A stretch of DNA of 64,000 bases from Bacillus sp. F19 (GTDB lineage Bacteria; Bacillota; Bacilli; Bacillales; Bacillaceae), in the NCBI GenBank assembly GCA_023823795.1, contig CP085710.1, forward strand, positions 398,001 to 462,000, written 5' to 3'. Positions 51,243 through 60,273 of the stretch are shown here, in pieces. The notes beneath the pieces were generated by a model. That model searched no databases and was not told the origin of the DNA. It worked only from the letters and a program-made list of their open reading frames with translations. Position 1 is the first letter of the stretch. Each line of letters begins with the position of its first letter. The position numbers and the translations under genes were made by a program.

Positions 51243-51656
51243 ATGAGTACAGCAGCAGCCTCATCAAAAGACAGTGTACTAGAATTCTTTGTACAGGCTT
51301 CAAATAAACATGACTTTGCATTAGACATCACGTTAAACGTTAATGGTGCAGTCATTTCCGGCACAATGGTTTCTGCTAAGGAATACTTTGATGCCCTAAG
51401 TGAAACGTTTGAAGACGGCAGTGAAGTCGCCCAGAAATTAAGTGAACAACTATCATGTGCAAGCGAATCCGTTGAATCAAACGGAGATGCTGAAGCTCAT
51501 TTCATTCACTTGAAAAATACGAAAGTGTATATTGGCGACAGCAAATCCACCCCTTCTAAAGGACAAATCCTTTGGAGAGGCAAGTTGAGTGAAATTAATG
51601 GATTTTTCCTCGGGAAAATCTCAGATGCCAGACCAGCAAGCAAAAAATCAGAATAG
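51243..51656 (+). CDS. gvpU: Gas vesicle protein GvpU
   Basis: ATG 51243 has AGGAGGAG nine bases upstream; ATG 51237 is in frame but too close to it. The 137-residue protein carries the GvpU pattern: SVLEFFVQASNKHDFALDIT, LNVNGAVISGTMVSAKEYFD and FIHLKNTKVYIGDSKSTPSK. GvpU has been linked to clustering of gas vesicles. It is the last gvp gene and is followed by a terminator. Confidence 0.92.
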   Translation: MSTAAASSKDSVLEFFVQASNKHDFALDITLNVNGAVISGTMVSAKEYFDALSETFEDGSEVAQKLSEQLSCASESVESNGDAEAHFIHLKNTKVYIGDSKSTPSKGQILWRGKLSEINGFFLGKISDARPASKKSE

Positions 51657-51668
51657 AGTTAGAGATAA

Positions 51669-51699
51669 AGCCGGGACCAGAGTTTCCCGGCTGTTTTTT
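51669..51699 (+). terminator. Terminator of the gvp operon
   Basis: AGCCGGGA-CCAGAGT-TTCCCGGCT stem followed by GTTTTTTG. Bases 51700-51963 hold no clear gene; they include the ribosome site AAGGAG for xpaC. Confidence 0.85.
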
Positions 51700-51963
51700 G
51701 TCTGAAGAAAACTCTGCCCCCATGAATTAGGAGATAATTGACTTACGCACATAATTTAAGCTCTGGATCAGAAAATAATCTGCGAACCTCTCTACGTCTC
51801 AAGTCCTACAGCACCTACTATTGCCGACCAATAGAAAAATCGGCGGCGATGCTGTATATTAATGATAAAGGACTATCTTCCATTTTTATTCCACCAGGAC
51901 TGAAACCCTTCACTATATACAAACGTATTAAAATAGAGATTTTATGTAAGGAGTCGATTCATA

Positions 51964-52620
51964 ATGAATCCGTTTATGGCATTCAGTGTCCGGATGATGG
52001 CTGCAATACCGGCTGCAGGGACAGTTGGGGCTGTTAGTTTAATCGGTTTTGATCAGCCTTTTTTAGCGGCAGCCGCGTATTCCATTGCTGGGGGAGCATC
52101 TGCCTATTCGATCGCATCTGTGAGTATGAACTCCAGATTTTTAAAGAGAAATTCTCTTACCCGCAAAGATTATAAATACATTAAAAAACAGCTGGACGAA
52201 GCGAAGCCTAAGATGGCACGCCTGCAGAAGACGCTTTTAACCATCCGTCATCTTCCTTCTTTAAAGGAGAGAATTGAGCTTGCGCGTGTGGCCCGCAGAA
52301 TTTACAGCCTGACGATAAGAGAGCCGAGGCGTTTTTACAAAGCCGAGAAGTTTTTCTTTTCTCATTTGGATTCTGCTGTGCTTCTCACTGAGAAATACGT
52401 CTTTTTATCCTCTCAGCCAAAGAGGAATTGGGAGCTTGAGAAATCATTAAATGAAACGAGAAAAACATTAAACGAACTGACGCGTCTGATTGAACAGGAT
52501 TTGTACTCAATGTTACAGGATGATGTTGATGAGCTTAATCTTGAAATTGATGTAGCAAAGCATTCCATTAAAACAAATAAAGATACGAAACATCTCGATG
52601 AAAGCCGGAAATTTAAATGA
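51964..52620 (+). CDS. xpaC: XpaC-family protein
   Basis: The 218-residue protein has two N-terminal hydrophobic helices (about 8-27 and 30-52), then a long helical cytoplasmic part (LTRKDYKYIKKQLDEAKPKM; RVARRIYSLTIREPRRFYKA). This is the 5-bromo-4-chloroindolyl phosphate hydrolysis protein family, which in Bacillus always precedes telA. The reported activity is indirect; the real role is unknown. AAGGAGTCGATTCATA precedes ATG 51964. Its stop overlaps telA. Confidence 0.88.
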   Translation: MNPFMAFSVRMMAAIPAAGTVGAVSLIGFDQPFLAAAAYSIAGGASAYSIASVSMNSRFLKRNSLTRKDYKYIKKQLDEAKPKMARLQKTLLTIRHLPSLKERIELARVARRIYSLTIREPRRFYKAEKFFFSHLDSAVLLTEKYVFLSSQPKRNWELEKSLNETRKTLNELTRLIEQDLYSMLQDDVDELNLEIDVAKHSIKTNKDTKHLDESRKFK

Positions 52621-53666
52621 ACGAGATCGATTTATTTCAGCAGGTTAACACGTCACGGCTTATCGATGTGCTATCTGAAGAAGAAAAAATCAGGGCACAC
52701 AAGCTGGCCGAACAAATTAATCCGAAAAACCATGCTCTATTGGTATCATACGGACTGCCGGCGCAATCCAAGCTGCTCGCTTTCTCAAATGTGATGCTTG
52801 AACAGGTACAGCGAAAGGATATCGGGCAGGTTGGTGAAATTCTGGACGAATTCATGAAAAACCTGAATGAGGTTCATCCTGAGGATTTACAGCAGAAAGA
52901 AACCTCTTTTTTAGCGCGTCTGTTTGGAAAACGAAAGAAATCCATTCAAGAGGTTCTCTCCCGATTTCATAAAACAGGGGCACAGATCGACAGAATCAGT
53001 GTAAAGCTTGAGCGCAGCAAAAATATGCTTTTATCAGATAATGTGATGCTTGACAGGCTCTATGAAAATAACAAAGACTATTTTCACTCATTGAATGTGT
53101 ACATTGCAGCAGGAGAAATGAAACTCGAAGAACTCCGCGATAAAACAATTCCTGCCTTGAAAAAAGCGAGTCTTGGTTCGAATGATCCAATGAAGCAGCA
53201 GGAAGTCGAGGATCTTCTTCAATTTGCTGATCAACTGGATCAGAGACTGTATGACTTAAAAATCAGCAGGGAAATTACGATACAAAGTGCACCTCAAATC
53301 CGCATGATTCAAAAGTCAAACCACAAAATGGCCGAAAAAATTCATTCCTCTTTAATGACCGTTATTCCACTTTGGAAAAACCAAGTGACTATTGCTTTGG
53401 CATTAATTCGTCAGAGTCATACAGCAGCTGCAGGAAGGAATCTTTCAGCATCTGCAAATGACCTTTATCAAAAACAGTCCGATGTTATAACAGGATCTGA
53501 AAGAGGACGATTTGAGATAGAGACACTAAAAGAGATACAAGGAAATTTACAGGCCTCCATTCAAGAAACGCTGGAAATCCATTTTGATGGGAAGCGAAAG
53601 CGTGAGGATGCTGGAGCAGAACTATCTGTAAGAGAAGTAGAGCTTAAGCGGAAACTGAATGCTTGA
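52617..53666 (+). CDS. telA: TelA-family toxic anion resistance protein (YceH-like)
   Basis: The 349-residue helical protein has TelA features: VLSRFHKTGAQIDRISVKLE, SKNMLLSDNVMLDRLYENNK and QSAPQIRMIQKSNHKMAEKI. TelA proteins are linked to tellurite, antibiotic and cell-wall stress. The start overlaps xpaC by four bases (ATGA). A terminator follows. Confidence 0.92.
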   Translation: MNEIDLFQQVNTSRLIDVLSEEEKIRAHKLAEQINPKNHALLVSYGLPAQSKLLAFSNVMLEQVQRKDIGQVGEILDEFMKNLNEVHPEDLQQKETSFLARLFGKRKKSIQEVLSRFHKTGAQIDRISVKLERSKNMLLSDNVMLDRLYENNKDYFHSLNVYIAAGEMKLEELRDKTIPALKKASLGSNDPMKQQEVEDLLQFADQLDQRLYDLKISREITIQSAPQIRMIQKSNHKMAEKIHSSLMTVIPLWKNQVTIALALIRQSHTAAAGRNLSASANDLYQKQSDVITGSERGRFEIETLKEIQGNLQASIQETLEIHFDGKRKREDAGAELSVREVELKRKLNA

Positions 53667-53670
53667 GAAA

Positions 53671-53702
53671 ACAGAACGATTTCTATAAGTCGTTCTGTTT
53701 TT
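53671..53702 (+). terminator. Terminator of xpaC-telA
   Basis: ACAGAACGA-CTTATAGA-like stem: ACAGAACGAT pairs with GTCGTTCTGT, followed by TTTTGC. Confidence 0.8.
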
Positions 53703-53778
53703 GCATCTAAGATTACATTCTAGACCACAATGAAGAATCTAAGGATAAACAAAAAAAGCAGCAAAAGGCTGCTTTCCA

Positions 53779-54153
53779 TTAAAAACCGTCTTCAGCTGTA
53801 AACGGAATATTGAGTCTGTTTTCGACTACACGAAGGCGCTGGTTTAAGCGGTTCAAGCGTCTTGTATGGCGTTCAACAACTTGGTTAAGTCGATTCACTT
53901 CCTGATTTGTTTGGTTAAGATCTCTTCTAAGATTTCTGATTTCCTGGTTTTGACGGTTCAGTTCTCTTGATTGCTGCTCGTTTTGTCTTTCTAAAGCATT
54001 GATTCTTCTTTCCAGTGACTGAAATTGAGGCGGCTGGCGATCTGGATCAAATTGATTCTGTACTTGCTGCGGCTGATAAGGGTTGTATTGATAATTCATA
54101 TAATAATCGGTTTGCTGAGGGACATAGCCTTGATAAAACTGATATGGGTTCAT
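53779..54153 (-). CDS. Tyr/Gln-rich coiled-coil protein, spore-coat-like
   Basis: The 124-residue protein has a Tyr/Pro/Gln/Asn-rich head (about 1-45; [20 protein letters not shown]) followed by a heptad coiled coil (about 48-115; [20 protein letters not shown]; Leu/Asn spacing). This composition is common in spore coat and spore crust proteins of Bacillaceae. No specific family is recognised. AGGAGTGCAGTCCAT precedes the ATG. Confidence 0.6.
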   Translation of the reverse strand: MNPYQFYQGYVPQQTDYYMNYQYNPYQPQQVQNQFDPDRQPPQFQSLERRINALERQNEQQSRELNRQNQEIRNLRRDLNQTNQEVNRLNQVVERHTRRLNRLNQRLRVVENRLNIPFTAEDGF

Positions 54154-54275
54154 ATGGACTGCACTCCTTTGTGTAATGATACTTAAATAGCCTATGTAGT
54201 GAAGCTCGGAGTGACAGGGCAGATGCCCATAGACAGCCTAAAATAATTCGGGAGGCAGCAAAAGGCCATGAGCTT

Positions 54276-55790
54276 TTATGCCTCAAGTTCATGGCAGTCA
54301 TGATAATAAGATTGATAATGGGATTCGATGATTTCCTCGTCTGAATGAGGAACTTCTTTTCCTTTTACAATTTGCGCTCCATTTATGCAGCCGCTTGTAA
54401 GGAGGATGATGTCATCAGGTTCACCTGCTGTAAGCGAGGCGATGACTCCTTCTTTACGGGTAAGCGCTGCTCTGATATTTGGCGCTTTCGGTTCCGAAAA
54501 TCCTTTCATCACTTGATCAATGATGATTTGCGGCTCATGATATCCGGGGTGGTCAACTGTTACAATCACTTCGTCTGCCTGGCCTTCAATGGCGGCTGCC
54601 ATCTTAGGCATTTTATTAAAGTCACGAATGCCAATACCTGCAATCATGACAATCAGACGGTTGTAATCCATTTTCTTTACTTCTTCCACCAGACGGGTAA
54701 GTGCAACAGGCGTGTGTGCATAATCCAGGATGATTTTCTTGTTGTCTGGTCCGGTTATAACCTGGAAGCGGCCTTCTGGACTCTCAAGCATCGGCAGAAC
54801 GCGAAGGATATCTTTCATTTGGCAGTTAAACAGCAGGGCAGCACCTATGGCAGCAAGGGCATTTGCAATATTATAAGTTCCGAAAATAGGAGCAGTTGCA
54901 TGATGGATCTTCCCGTTATAAAAAAGATCAAACGTAGTTCCGATATCTGAGAATTGAATATTGTCAGCGCATAGATCAGCTCCGCTCATCGGAGACAAGC
55001 TATAGGTGATTTTTTTGCCGCTGTATGTCCGGGAAAGCTCAAGGCCCATTTCGATGTCATCGAGATTAATGACGGCCGTTTTAGCCTGATCAAATAGAGC
55101 CAGTTTGCATTTTTTATAGTGATCAATCGTTTTATGATATTCAAGGTGTTCTTCAGAAAAATTCGTCAGAATGGCTGCATCAAATTGAATGCCGTGCACC
55201 CTTTTTTGGTCTGTTGCGATTGAGGAAACTTCCATAACGGCTGATTTGTCCCCAAGCTCCGCCAAATCATGAAAGATTTGATGCAGATCAGTGGATTCAG
55301 GTGTTGTCGGCGTGCTCTTTTTATACGAAAGCTTATGAGTTGAAGCCCATATTCCCGTTGTGCCGATTGAACCTGCTGGAAGATCTAATAAAGTCAGAAG
55401 AGAGCGCACATAGGCTGCAACAGTCGTCTTTCCATTAGTGCCGGTCACTCCGATGGTTTTCAATTTTTCATCGGCATGATCATGAAACATCTTTGCTAAA
55501 AGAGCCATTGTTTCTCTGACGTCTTCAGCAAGAATGAAAGTATGATCAGGGTACTCGCGGCTAAGCTGCTCAAGCTTTTCAAAGCTCGTTCCGATAACGG
55601 CAGCAGCTCCGTGCGCAATGGCCTCATCAATATACTGATGTCCGTCTTGCTCCTCGCCTTTAATGCTGAAAAAAAGGGCACCGGGTTTGACTTGTTTTGA
55701 ATGAAAAGCAAGGCTTGTTATGTTTTGAGAGGCTTGTCCGAAAATATACTGCAGAGTAACGTTTTCTAGTTGATCAAATTGTATAATCAT
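54276..55790 (-). CDS. MurE-like Mur ligase without the DNPR motif
   Basis: The 504-residue protein has the MurE layout: an N-terminal UDP-binding domain (ITSLAFHSKQVKPGALFFSI), ATP loop GVTGTNGKTTVAAYV, TTPESTDLHQIFHDL, MEVSSIATDQKRVHG and the C-terminal DYAHTPVALTRLVEEVKK. In MurE the mDAP-binding motif is DNPR; here that place reads VTVDHPGYHEP. The usual residue that reads the third amino acid is therefore changed. It is not in a cell-wall gene cluster. It may join another amino acid or act on a different Mur-like substrate. Confidence 0.85.
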   Translation of the reverse strand: MIIQFDQLENVTLQYIFGQASQNITSLAFHSKQVKPGALFFSIKGEEQDGHQYIDEAIAHGAAAVIGTSFEKLEQLSREYPDHTFILAEDVRETMALLAKMFHDHADEKLKTIGVTGTNGKTTVAAYVRSLLTLLDLPAGSIGTTGIWASTHKLSYKKSTPTTPESTDLHQIFHDLAELGDKSAVMEVSSIATDQKRVHGIQFDAAILTNFSEEHLEYHKTIDHYKKCKLALFDQAKTAVINLDDIEMGLELSRTYSGKKITYSLSPMSGADLCADNIQFSDIGTTFDLFYNGKIHHATAPIFGTYNIANALAAIGAALLFNCQMKDILRVLPMLESPEGRFQVITGPDNKKIILDYAHTPVALTRLVEEVKKMDYNRLIVMIAGIGIRDFNKMPKMAAAIEGQADEVIVTVDHPGYHEPQIIIDQVMKGFSEPKAPNIRAALTRKEGVIASLTAGEPDDIILLTSGCINGAQIVKGKEVPHSDEEIIESHYQSYYHDCHELEA

Positions 55791-55878
55791 TCGTGTTCCT
55801 CATTTATGATTCTGGATTTGTATTAGTCTTTTTATTTTCCAATACAAGCGCTCTTCCTATACTAAAAATTTATAACAA

Positions 55879-56841
55879 TCAGTATCCTTTTTGATAATCG
55901 ACTAAATTGATGGAAGGAGTTTCTCCCTTTAGATACTTCTGCAGATTAGGAATCAGAATGGTTTCTGCCAGGCGCTTGTTATAGAATTCTGTTGAACCGG
56001 ATGTATGCGGGGTGATGATCACATTTTCAAACTCCCACAAGAGACTCTTTTCTCCAAGCGGCTCATTTTCAAACACATCAAGACCTGCTCCTGCAATTTC
56101 TTTTTCCTGAAGGGCTTTTATGAGATCTTCCTCCGCCACAGTCTCGCCCCTGCCGATATTAATAAAGAAGGCCGAGGACTTCATTTTTTTAAACTGCTCA
56201 TATTTGAAAAGCTGATGAGTATCTTTTGTAAGCGGAAGCGTCACGACGACATAATCACACTCAGAAAGGACTTCATCAAGCTGCTCACTTGTATACATTT
56301 CATCCACAAACTCTGCAGGCTTACCCGAATGGCGTACACCGATTACGTTCATGCCAAACGCTTTAGCGATCTTTGCTGTTTCCTGACCAATCGCTCCGAC
56401 CCCAATAATCCCAATCGTTTTTTCGTGAATCTCAAGCTTCATATTGGCATGATGCCATTTCCGTTCGGCCTGGTTTCTAACATACGTATGTATTTTTCGC
56501 GTCAGCCCGAGCATGAGGGCAAAAATCGTCTCTGAAATAGGAAAAGCGTGCACGCCGTTTGCACTGGTTAAGAGAATCTCTTTCTTTTCAAGAGCTTGAA
56601 GCGGCATACTATTGACCCCGGCACTCCAGGACTGCACCCATTTAAGCTTTGAGTCTGCTGCAAGGCAATCTTCTTCCATCCCTTTTTTCCAGCCTGCAAT
56701 CACTTCAGCGTCCTTAAGATGAGCCTGCCAAATGGATTTGTCTCTTCCTGCAATGATCTCCCAATCAGGGATACTAGTTGTAATTTCATTTAAGTGTTTT
56801 TGTTCCAGGTCTTGTGTGATGATGAGTTTTCTTTTAGTCAT
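55879..56841 (-). CDS. D-2-hydroxyacid dehydrogenase, NAD-dependent
   Basis: The 320-residue protein has the Rossmann site IGIIGVGAIGQETAKIAKAF, NIGRGETVAEEDLIKALQEK with the catalytic Arg, LDVFENEPLG with the Glu and ITPHTSGSTEFYNKRL with the catalytic His. The family reduces 2-keto acids or oxidises D-2-hydroxy acids. The N-terminal part (TSANGVHAFPISETIFALML) fits the phosphoglycerate dehydrogenase-like group. Substrate unknown. AGGAGGTTTATTC precedes the ATG. Confidence 0.9.
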   Translation of the reverse strand: MTKRKLIITQDLEQKHLNEITTSIPDWEIIAGRDKSIWQAHLKDAEVIAGWKKGMEEDCLAADSKLKWVQSWSAGVNSMPLQALEKKEILLTSANGVHAFPISETIFALMLGLTRKIHTYVRNQAERKWHHANMKLEIHEKTIGIIGVGAIGQETAKIAKAFGMNVIGVRHSGKPAEFVDEMYTSEQLDEVLSECDYVVVTLPLTKDTHQLFKYEQFKKMKSSAFFINIGRGETVAEEDLIKALQEKEIAGAGLDVFENEPLGEKSLLWEFENVIITPHTSGSTEFYNKRLAETILIPNLQKYLKGETPSINLVDYQKGY

Positions 56842-57205
56842 GAATAAACCTCCTAGTTATCTGTATAAAGGTAATATTATCAGAAAATTCGATTTAGCTA
56901 TGCATGGGAAGTTTTAAGTTGACTAATTCATATTTCTTTCTATGAAGGCAATCAGCTCTTTCATGTAACATGCCCAAATGGCTATTCCTTTCTCTACTTG
57001 TCATCGCATCTCAATGCTGATGTAGCTGTTGTGTGCGGTACGGAGAATAATCAATCAGAGTCTTGGCCTGATTTTCATTTTTCTGTGGATCACGAGAGCG
57101 GAGCGCTGAACCGAATTTGCCGTGCCAAATGAATACGCCTTTCCTTTGTTTCGCAATCCAACTATAATTATGGGTATTAATTATGCAGGAAAGCGAGAAT
57201 AAAAC
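56842..57205. other. Intergenic region with an open frame of unclear status
   Basis: Bases 56925-57130 on the plus strand can be read as a 68-codon frame ending in TGA (ADVAVVCGTENNQSESWPDF near the end), without a ribosome site or ATG at a good place. The minus strand is open over part of it too. I cannot decide whether either is real. Confidence 0.3.
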
Positions 57206-57436
57206 ATGTATCTTACGATTAAAGAAACAGCCGAGCATTTATCCATGCCGGAAGCGTATATTGAAAATCTGATCTTGCAGAAACAAATCAGAGCGGTTCA
57301 TGACGGAGAGCAGTATTTGATCAACAAAGAACAGTTTACAACACACTTGGAACAGATGGAAAAATACAAAGAACAGCTTGAAGAGTGGCTGAGCAAGCCA
57401 ATTCCTGAAGACATAGACATCAAGGATGAAGATTAA
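57206..57436 (+). CDS. Small excisionase-type helix-turn-helix protein
   Basis: The 76-residue protein has a MerR/excisionase-like winged helix: YLTIKETAEHLSMPEAYIEN followed by LILQKQIRAVHDGEQYLINK, then an acidic coiled tail. Such small proteins bind DNA or act as adaptors; outside phages their role is mostly unknown. CAGGAAAGCGAG lies upstream of the ATG. A terminator follows at once. Confidence 0.75.
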   Translation: MYLTIKETAEHLSMPEAYIENLILQKQIRAVHDGEQYLINKEQFTTHLEQMEKYKEQLEEWLSKPIPEDIDIKDED

Positions 57437-57464
57437 AGAAGTGCACACGCTGCACTTCTTTTTT
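57435..57464 (+). terminator. Terminator of the excisionase-like gene
   Basis: AAGAAGTGCA-CACGC-TGCACTTCTT perfect stem followed by TTTTG. Confidence 0.85.
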
Positions 57465-57508
57465 GTAAGAAAAACATGATTGCTGCCAAATTAAAGCCAA
57501 TGGTCCTA

Positions 57509-57537
57509 TTCAACGGTACTACTATCTACCTTATACT
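57509..57537 (+). promoter_or_regulatory. Sigma-A promoter of the LXG toxin operon
   Basis: TTCAAC (57509-57514), 17 bases, then TATACT (57532-57537). It lies about 40 bases before the first gene of the operon. Confidence 0.55.
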
Positions 57538-57575
57538 ATAAAATATGGAAATTAATTCGATCAGAGGTGATCAAA

Positions 57576-58004
57576 ATGAGTTTTTCGGAAATGCTGAATC
57601 AAATTCATGGTGCGATATCCTATCAATCATCTGAACTGAACGACCAGATTAATAGACTTCAGCGAGCAAAGCAGCAGATTGAACGCGAACAGACCGAATG
57701 CATGAACGAGATGCGCAAAATCCTTGATCCCGAGCTTGATCATTTATGGAAAGGGTCAAGAGCGGATGACTTTCGCGAAGATCGCAATGAGGCTTATAAA
57801 GTGATGCGGAATATTGCAGATGAAGATTACGCTGCTTATAAGCAGCGCATTCAGTGGAAAATTAACGCCCTTGAAGTCGATAGAACGGTCTTAAATGCCG
57901 TCAGCGGACTTGCACATGAAGCAGATAAACTGCTGGCGGTTGGCGAGGATGCATTTGAAGAACTTGGAAACAGACTAGATGATTTAAAAAGGCGGTTGTT
58001 TTAA
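57576..58004 (+). CDS. YwqH-like small helical protein of LXG operons (DUF5082)
   Basis: The start is ATG 57576, after AGAGGTGATCAAA; 142 residues. The protein is helical throughout, with LNDQINRLQRAKQQIEREQT and a turn LDHLWKGSRADDFREDRNEA, like a WXG-type hairpin (W-x-G). YwqH-type partners bind the N-terminal helix of LXG toxins and help present them to the type VII machine. The next gene begins right at its stop. Confidence 0.82.
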   Translation: MSFSEMLNQIHGAISYQSSELNDQINRLQRAKQQIEREQTECMNEMRKILDPELDHLWKGSRADDFREDRNEAYKVMRNIADEDYAAYKQRIQWKINALEVDRTVLNAVSGLAHEADKLLAVGEDAFEELGNRLDDLKRRLF

Positions 58005-58265
58005 ATGACCCAAATTAAACTGAATCATGCCGAAATGATGAAGCAGCTGGATGAAATCAAACGGGCATTGGATGCCTTGGTTTTGGAAGGACCAGACGAT
58101 GTCGGCCAAAACAAGCTTGATTTTACGCAAAAATGGCAGGAGCGGGAGGAAATGATTCATCAATTTGTCTCGCAGTACGCAACGATTGTTCAAAAAAATG
58201 TGGAAGATACGCGTGCAAATGTGGATTCATTGAAAGAACAAGATGAAGCGATTGTCCACAGATAA
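58005..58265 (+). CDS. YwqI-like partner of LXG toxin (DUF5344)
   Basis: The 86-residue helical protein matches the YwqI/DUF5344 type: MTQIKLNHAEMMKQLDEIKR, a Lys/Glu mid part, then NVEDTRANVDSLKEQDEAIV. Such small proteins pair with the YwqH-like protein and the LXG domain. It starts directly after the preceding stop and ends 17 bases before the toxin gene. Confidence 0.82.
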   Translation: MTQIKLNHAEMMKQLDEIKRALDALVLEGPDDVGQNKLDFTQKWQEREEMIHQFVSQYATIVQKNVEDTRANVDSLKEQDEAIVHR

Positions 58266-58282
58266 AAAAGGACAAAAGGGAG

Positions 58283-60253
58283 GTGGCAGAGATTAAAGTT
58301 TATGAAGCAAAAACGTTAGTGTCGGCAATGGAAAAGAGAGCCAAGCAATACGAAGAGCTGAAGGAACAGCTGAATCAGCTGAAAAAACAGTTTTTAGATA
58401 TCGTAAATTCTGGTGATGAATTCCAGGGAAAAGGCGCAGAAGCGATAAAAGGCTTTTATTCTGCCCAAGTCGATGTAGCGGAAGCCTGGATGAGGCTGAT
58501 CGATAAAAACATTGCTTTTTTCAGGGGAATCCCCGGCAGCACGGATGATGCGAAGCTCTCAGGCGATACCTTTGTCCAAATGTCCTTTTTAGAAGAAAAT
58601 GTGCCGCGTGCTCAAAATCGTGCGAAAGAAATGGTCCAAGGCCAGCAGGATGCCATGCAGTCCATCTTCCGCAGTATTGATGATCTTGTCCCGCTGCATG
58701 TTTTTTCAACGGACACATTCGAAGACCACATGGCAAAAGCTGAAAAAGAACGTACCCAAACGATAGACGCAGTTAATCAGCTCGATCAGGCGCTGACAGA
58801 AGAATACGCCATCTCAGAAAACGATCAAAGCTACCTGGTCGGCCTGTTCGGACAGCTGCTCGAATCCTCAAGAAAGGGCAGCACCATCACACCGATCAAC
58901 TTCGATGCAAAAGCCTATCAAAACAGCGAAATCTACAAAATGAAAAAGGACATCGAAAACAGCTCCAAAGAATATCTCGCCTTCAAGAACGATCAAGCAG
59001 AAGCAAGAAAACAAGCTGAAATTGCAGAAGAACTCGAAAACCGCCCATGGTACAAAAAAGCCTGGGACACCACAAAAACCTTCACTGGCGAAGTATCGGG
59101 CTACTATGATTACAAACGGGCAACAGAAGGCGTAGACCCCGTAACCGGCGAAAAACTTTCAGATGCCCAGCGTATCGCAGCAGGAGCTATGGCAGCTGCC
59201 GGCTTCATCCCGGTTGTTGGCTGGGCAGGACGTGCTGTAAAAGGCGGGAGCGCGATTTACAAAACGGTTAAAGCGTATAATGCAGCGGATCATGCGCTTG
59301 ATGCTTATAAAACTTCTAAATCGTTTAGTGCTTTGCAGAAGACGGAGATGGGGATTTATGGGCTGGTTTCAGCTAATGGGCTGGGTGAGGCCTTGACCGG
59401 CAAAGATATGTTCGGCAATCAGCTGACAGACCAGCAAAGACAGCAGAGTCTGATGCAGGCCCTTGGTATTTTGGGAGTTGGCGGAGCGGCTTATGGATTG
59501 GATAAATTGGCTGCGAAGAATGGCGGATTGTTGCCATATAGTAATCGGTTTGTTAATCAGAAGATTGAACATGCGAATGCTATTTTAAATGATATTGGAA
59601 GAAGGATAGGTAATTTTCCTATTCCGATTGACATAAAGAGTAGAGCTGTATCGACTGGTACTGGGTTTAATATGAATAGTTTTGGTGTGGAGTATAAGTC
59701 TTTAAGTGATATAATTTCAATGGCTAAGAGTCATGTAGATTTTAAGGGTACGGTTAATGTAAATCATCCAGTTAGAGTATATCGTGAAGTCGAAGACGAT
59801 GTATTAAACAGAGAGTATGAAATAATTACTAGAAAAGGGACGTATATTACTAAAATAGCAGCTGATGAGAAACTTATTATAGAGATGCCTTATATAGGTA
59901 AAGGGGGAAAAAGTACAAATTCAGAAGGATGGTTAAGAGATAATAAATTTTACTTTAAAGAACTATACAAATTACACCCTGAATATTTTAGTGATGCAAA
60001 CATAAAAAATCTGAATAATGGTTGGGCAATTGTGAATGATGCGGTGTTTAGAAGGAATTTCCCTCAGTATGATATTGTAGGGTTAAAAGGAAAACCTTTA
60101 GTACATCATCATATTGGTGGTGGTGGGCAAGCAATCGCCATTCCACAACCTTTGCATCCAGGTAGTGGAGGGATCCATAATATCGAGAAACAGTTAGGTA
60201 TATGGGGTAAAGATCAGGAAAATGCTGATCGTCTTCAAGTTTTTATTAAGTAA
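58283..60253 (+). CDS. LXG toxin with C-terminal LHH-type HNH nuclease (YwqJ-like)
   Basis: The 656-residue protein starts at GTG 58283, eight bases after AAAAAGGAC. The LXG domain covers about 1-205 (NSGDEFQGKGAEAIKGFYSA; helical). A pre-toxin TG-type region follows (about 260-420; VTGEKLSDAQRIAAGAMAAA, GFIPVVGWAGRAVKGG). The C-terminal 190 residues become AT-rich in DNA and hold the nuclease: LKGKPLVHHHIGGGGQAIAI and HPGSGGIHN (about 601-634), the LHH pattern of the HNH/Endo VII superfamily. It is secreted by type VII and would cut DNA or RNA in rival cells. The Syd-like gene after it is the likely antidote. Confidence 0.88.
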   Translation: MAEIKVYEAKTLVSAMEKRAKQYEELKEQLNQLKKQFLDIVNSGDEFQGKGAEAIKGFYSAQVDVAEAWMRLIDKNIAFFRGIPGSTDDAKLSGDTFVQMSFLEENVPRAQNRAKEMVQGQQDAMQSIFRSIDDLVPLHVFSTDTFEDHMAKAEKERTQTIDAVNQLDQALTEEYAISENDQSYLVGLFGQLLESSRKGSTITPINFDAKAYQNSEIYKMKKDIENSSKEYLAFKNDQAEARKQAEIAEELENRPWYKKAWDTTKTFTGEVSGYYDYKRATEGVDPVTGEKLSDAQRIAAGAMAAAGFIPVVGWAGRAVKGGSAIYKTVKAYNAADHALDAYKTSKSFSALQKTEMGIYGLVSANGLGEALTGKDMFGNQLTDQQRQQSLMQALGILGVGGAAYGLDKLAAKNGGLLPYSNRFVNQKIEHANAILNDIGRRIGNFPIPIDIKSRAVSTGTGFNMNSFGVEYKSLSDIISMAKSHVDFKGTVNVNHPVRVYREVEDDVLNREYEIITRKGTYITKIAADEKLIIEMPYIGKGGKSTNSEGWLRDNKFYFKELYKLHPEYFSDANIKNLNNGWAIVNDAVFRRNFPQYDIVGLKGKPLVHHHIGGGGQAIAIPQPLHPGSGGIHNIEKQLGIWGKDQENADRLQVFIK

Positions 60254-60273
60254 TAATTAAGGAGGGATAGGAA

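Noticed and set aside
56925-57238. Opposed open frames upstream of the excisionase-like gene
   Set aside because: Neither has a good start with a ribosome site, and they overlap each other; kept only as an undecided intergenic note.
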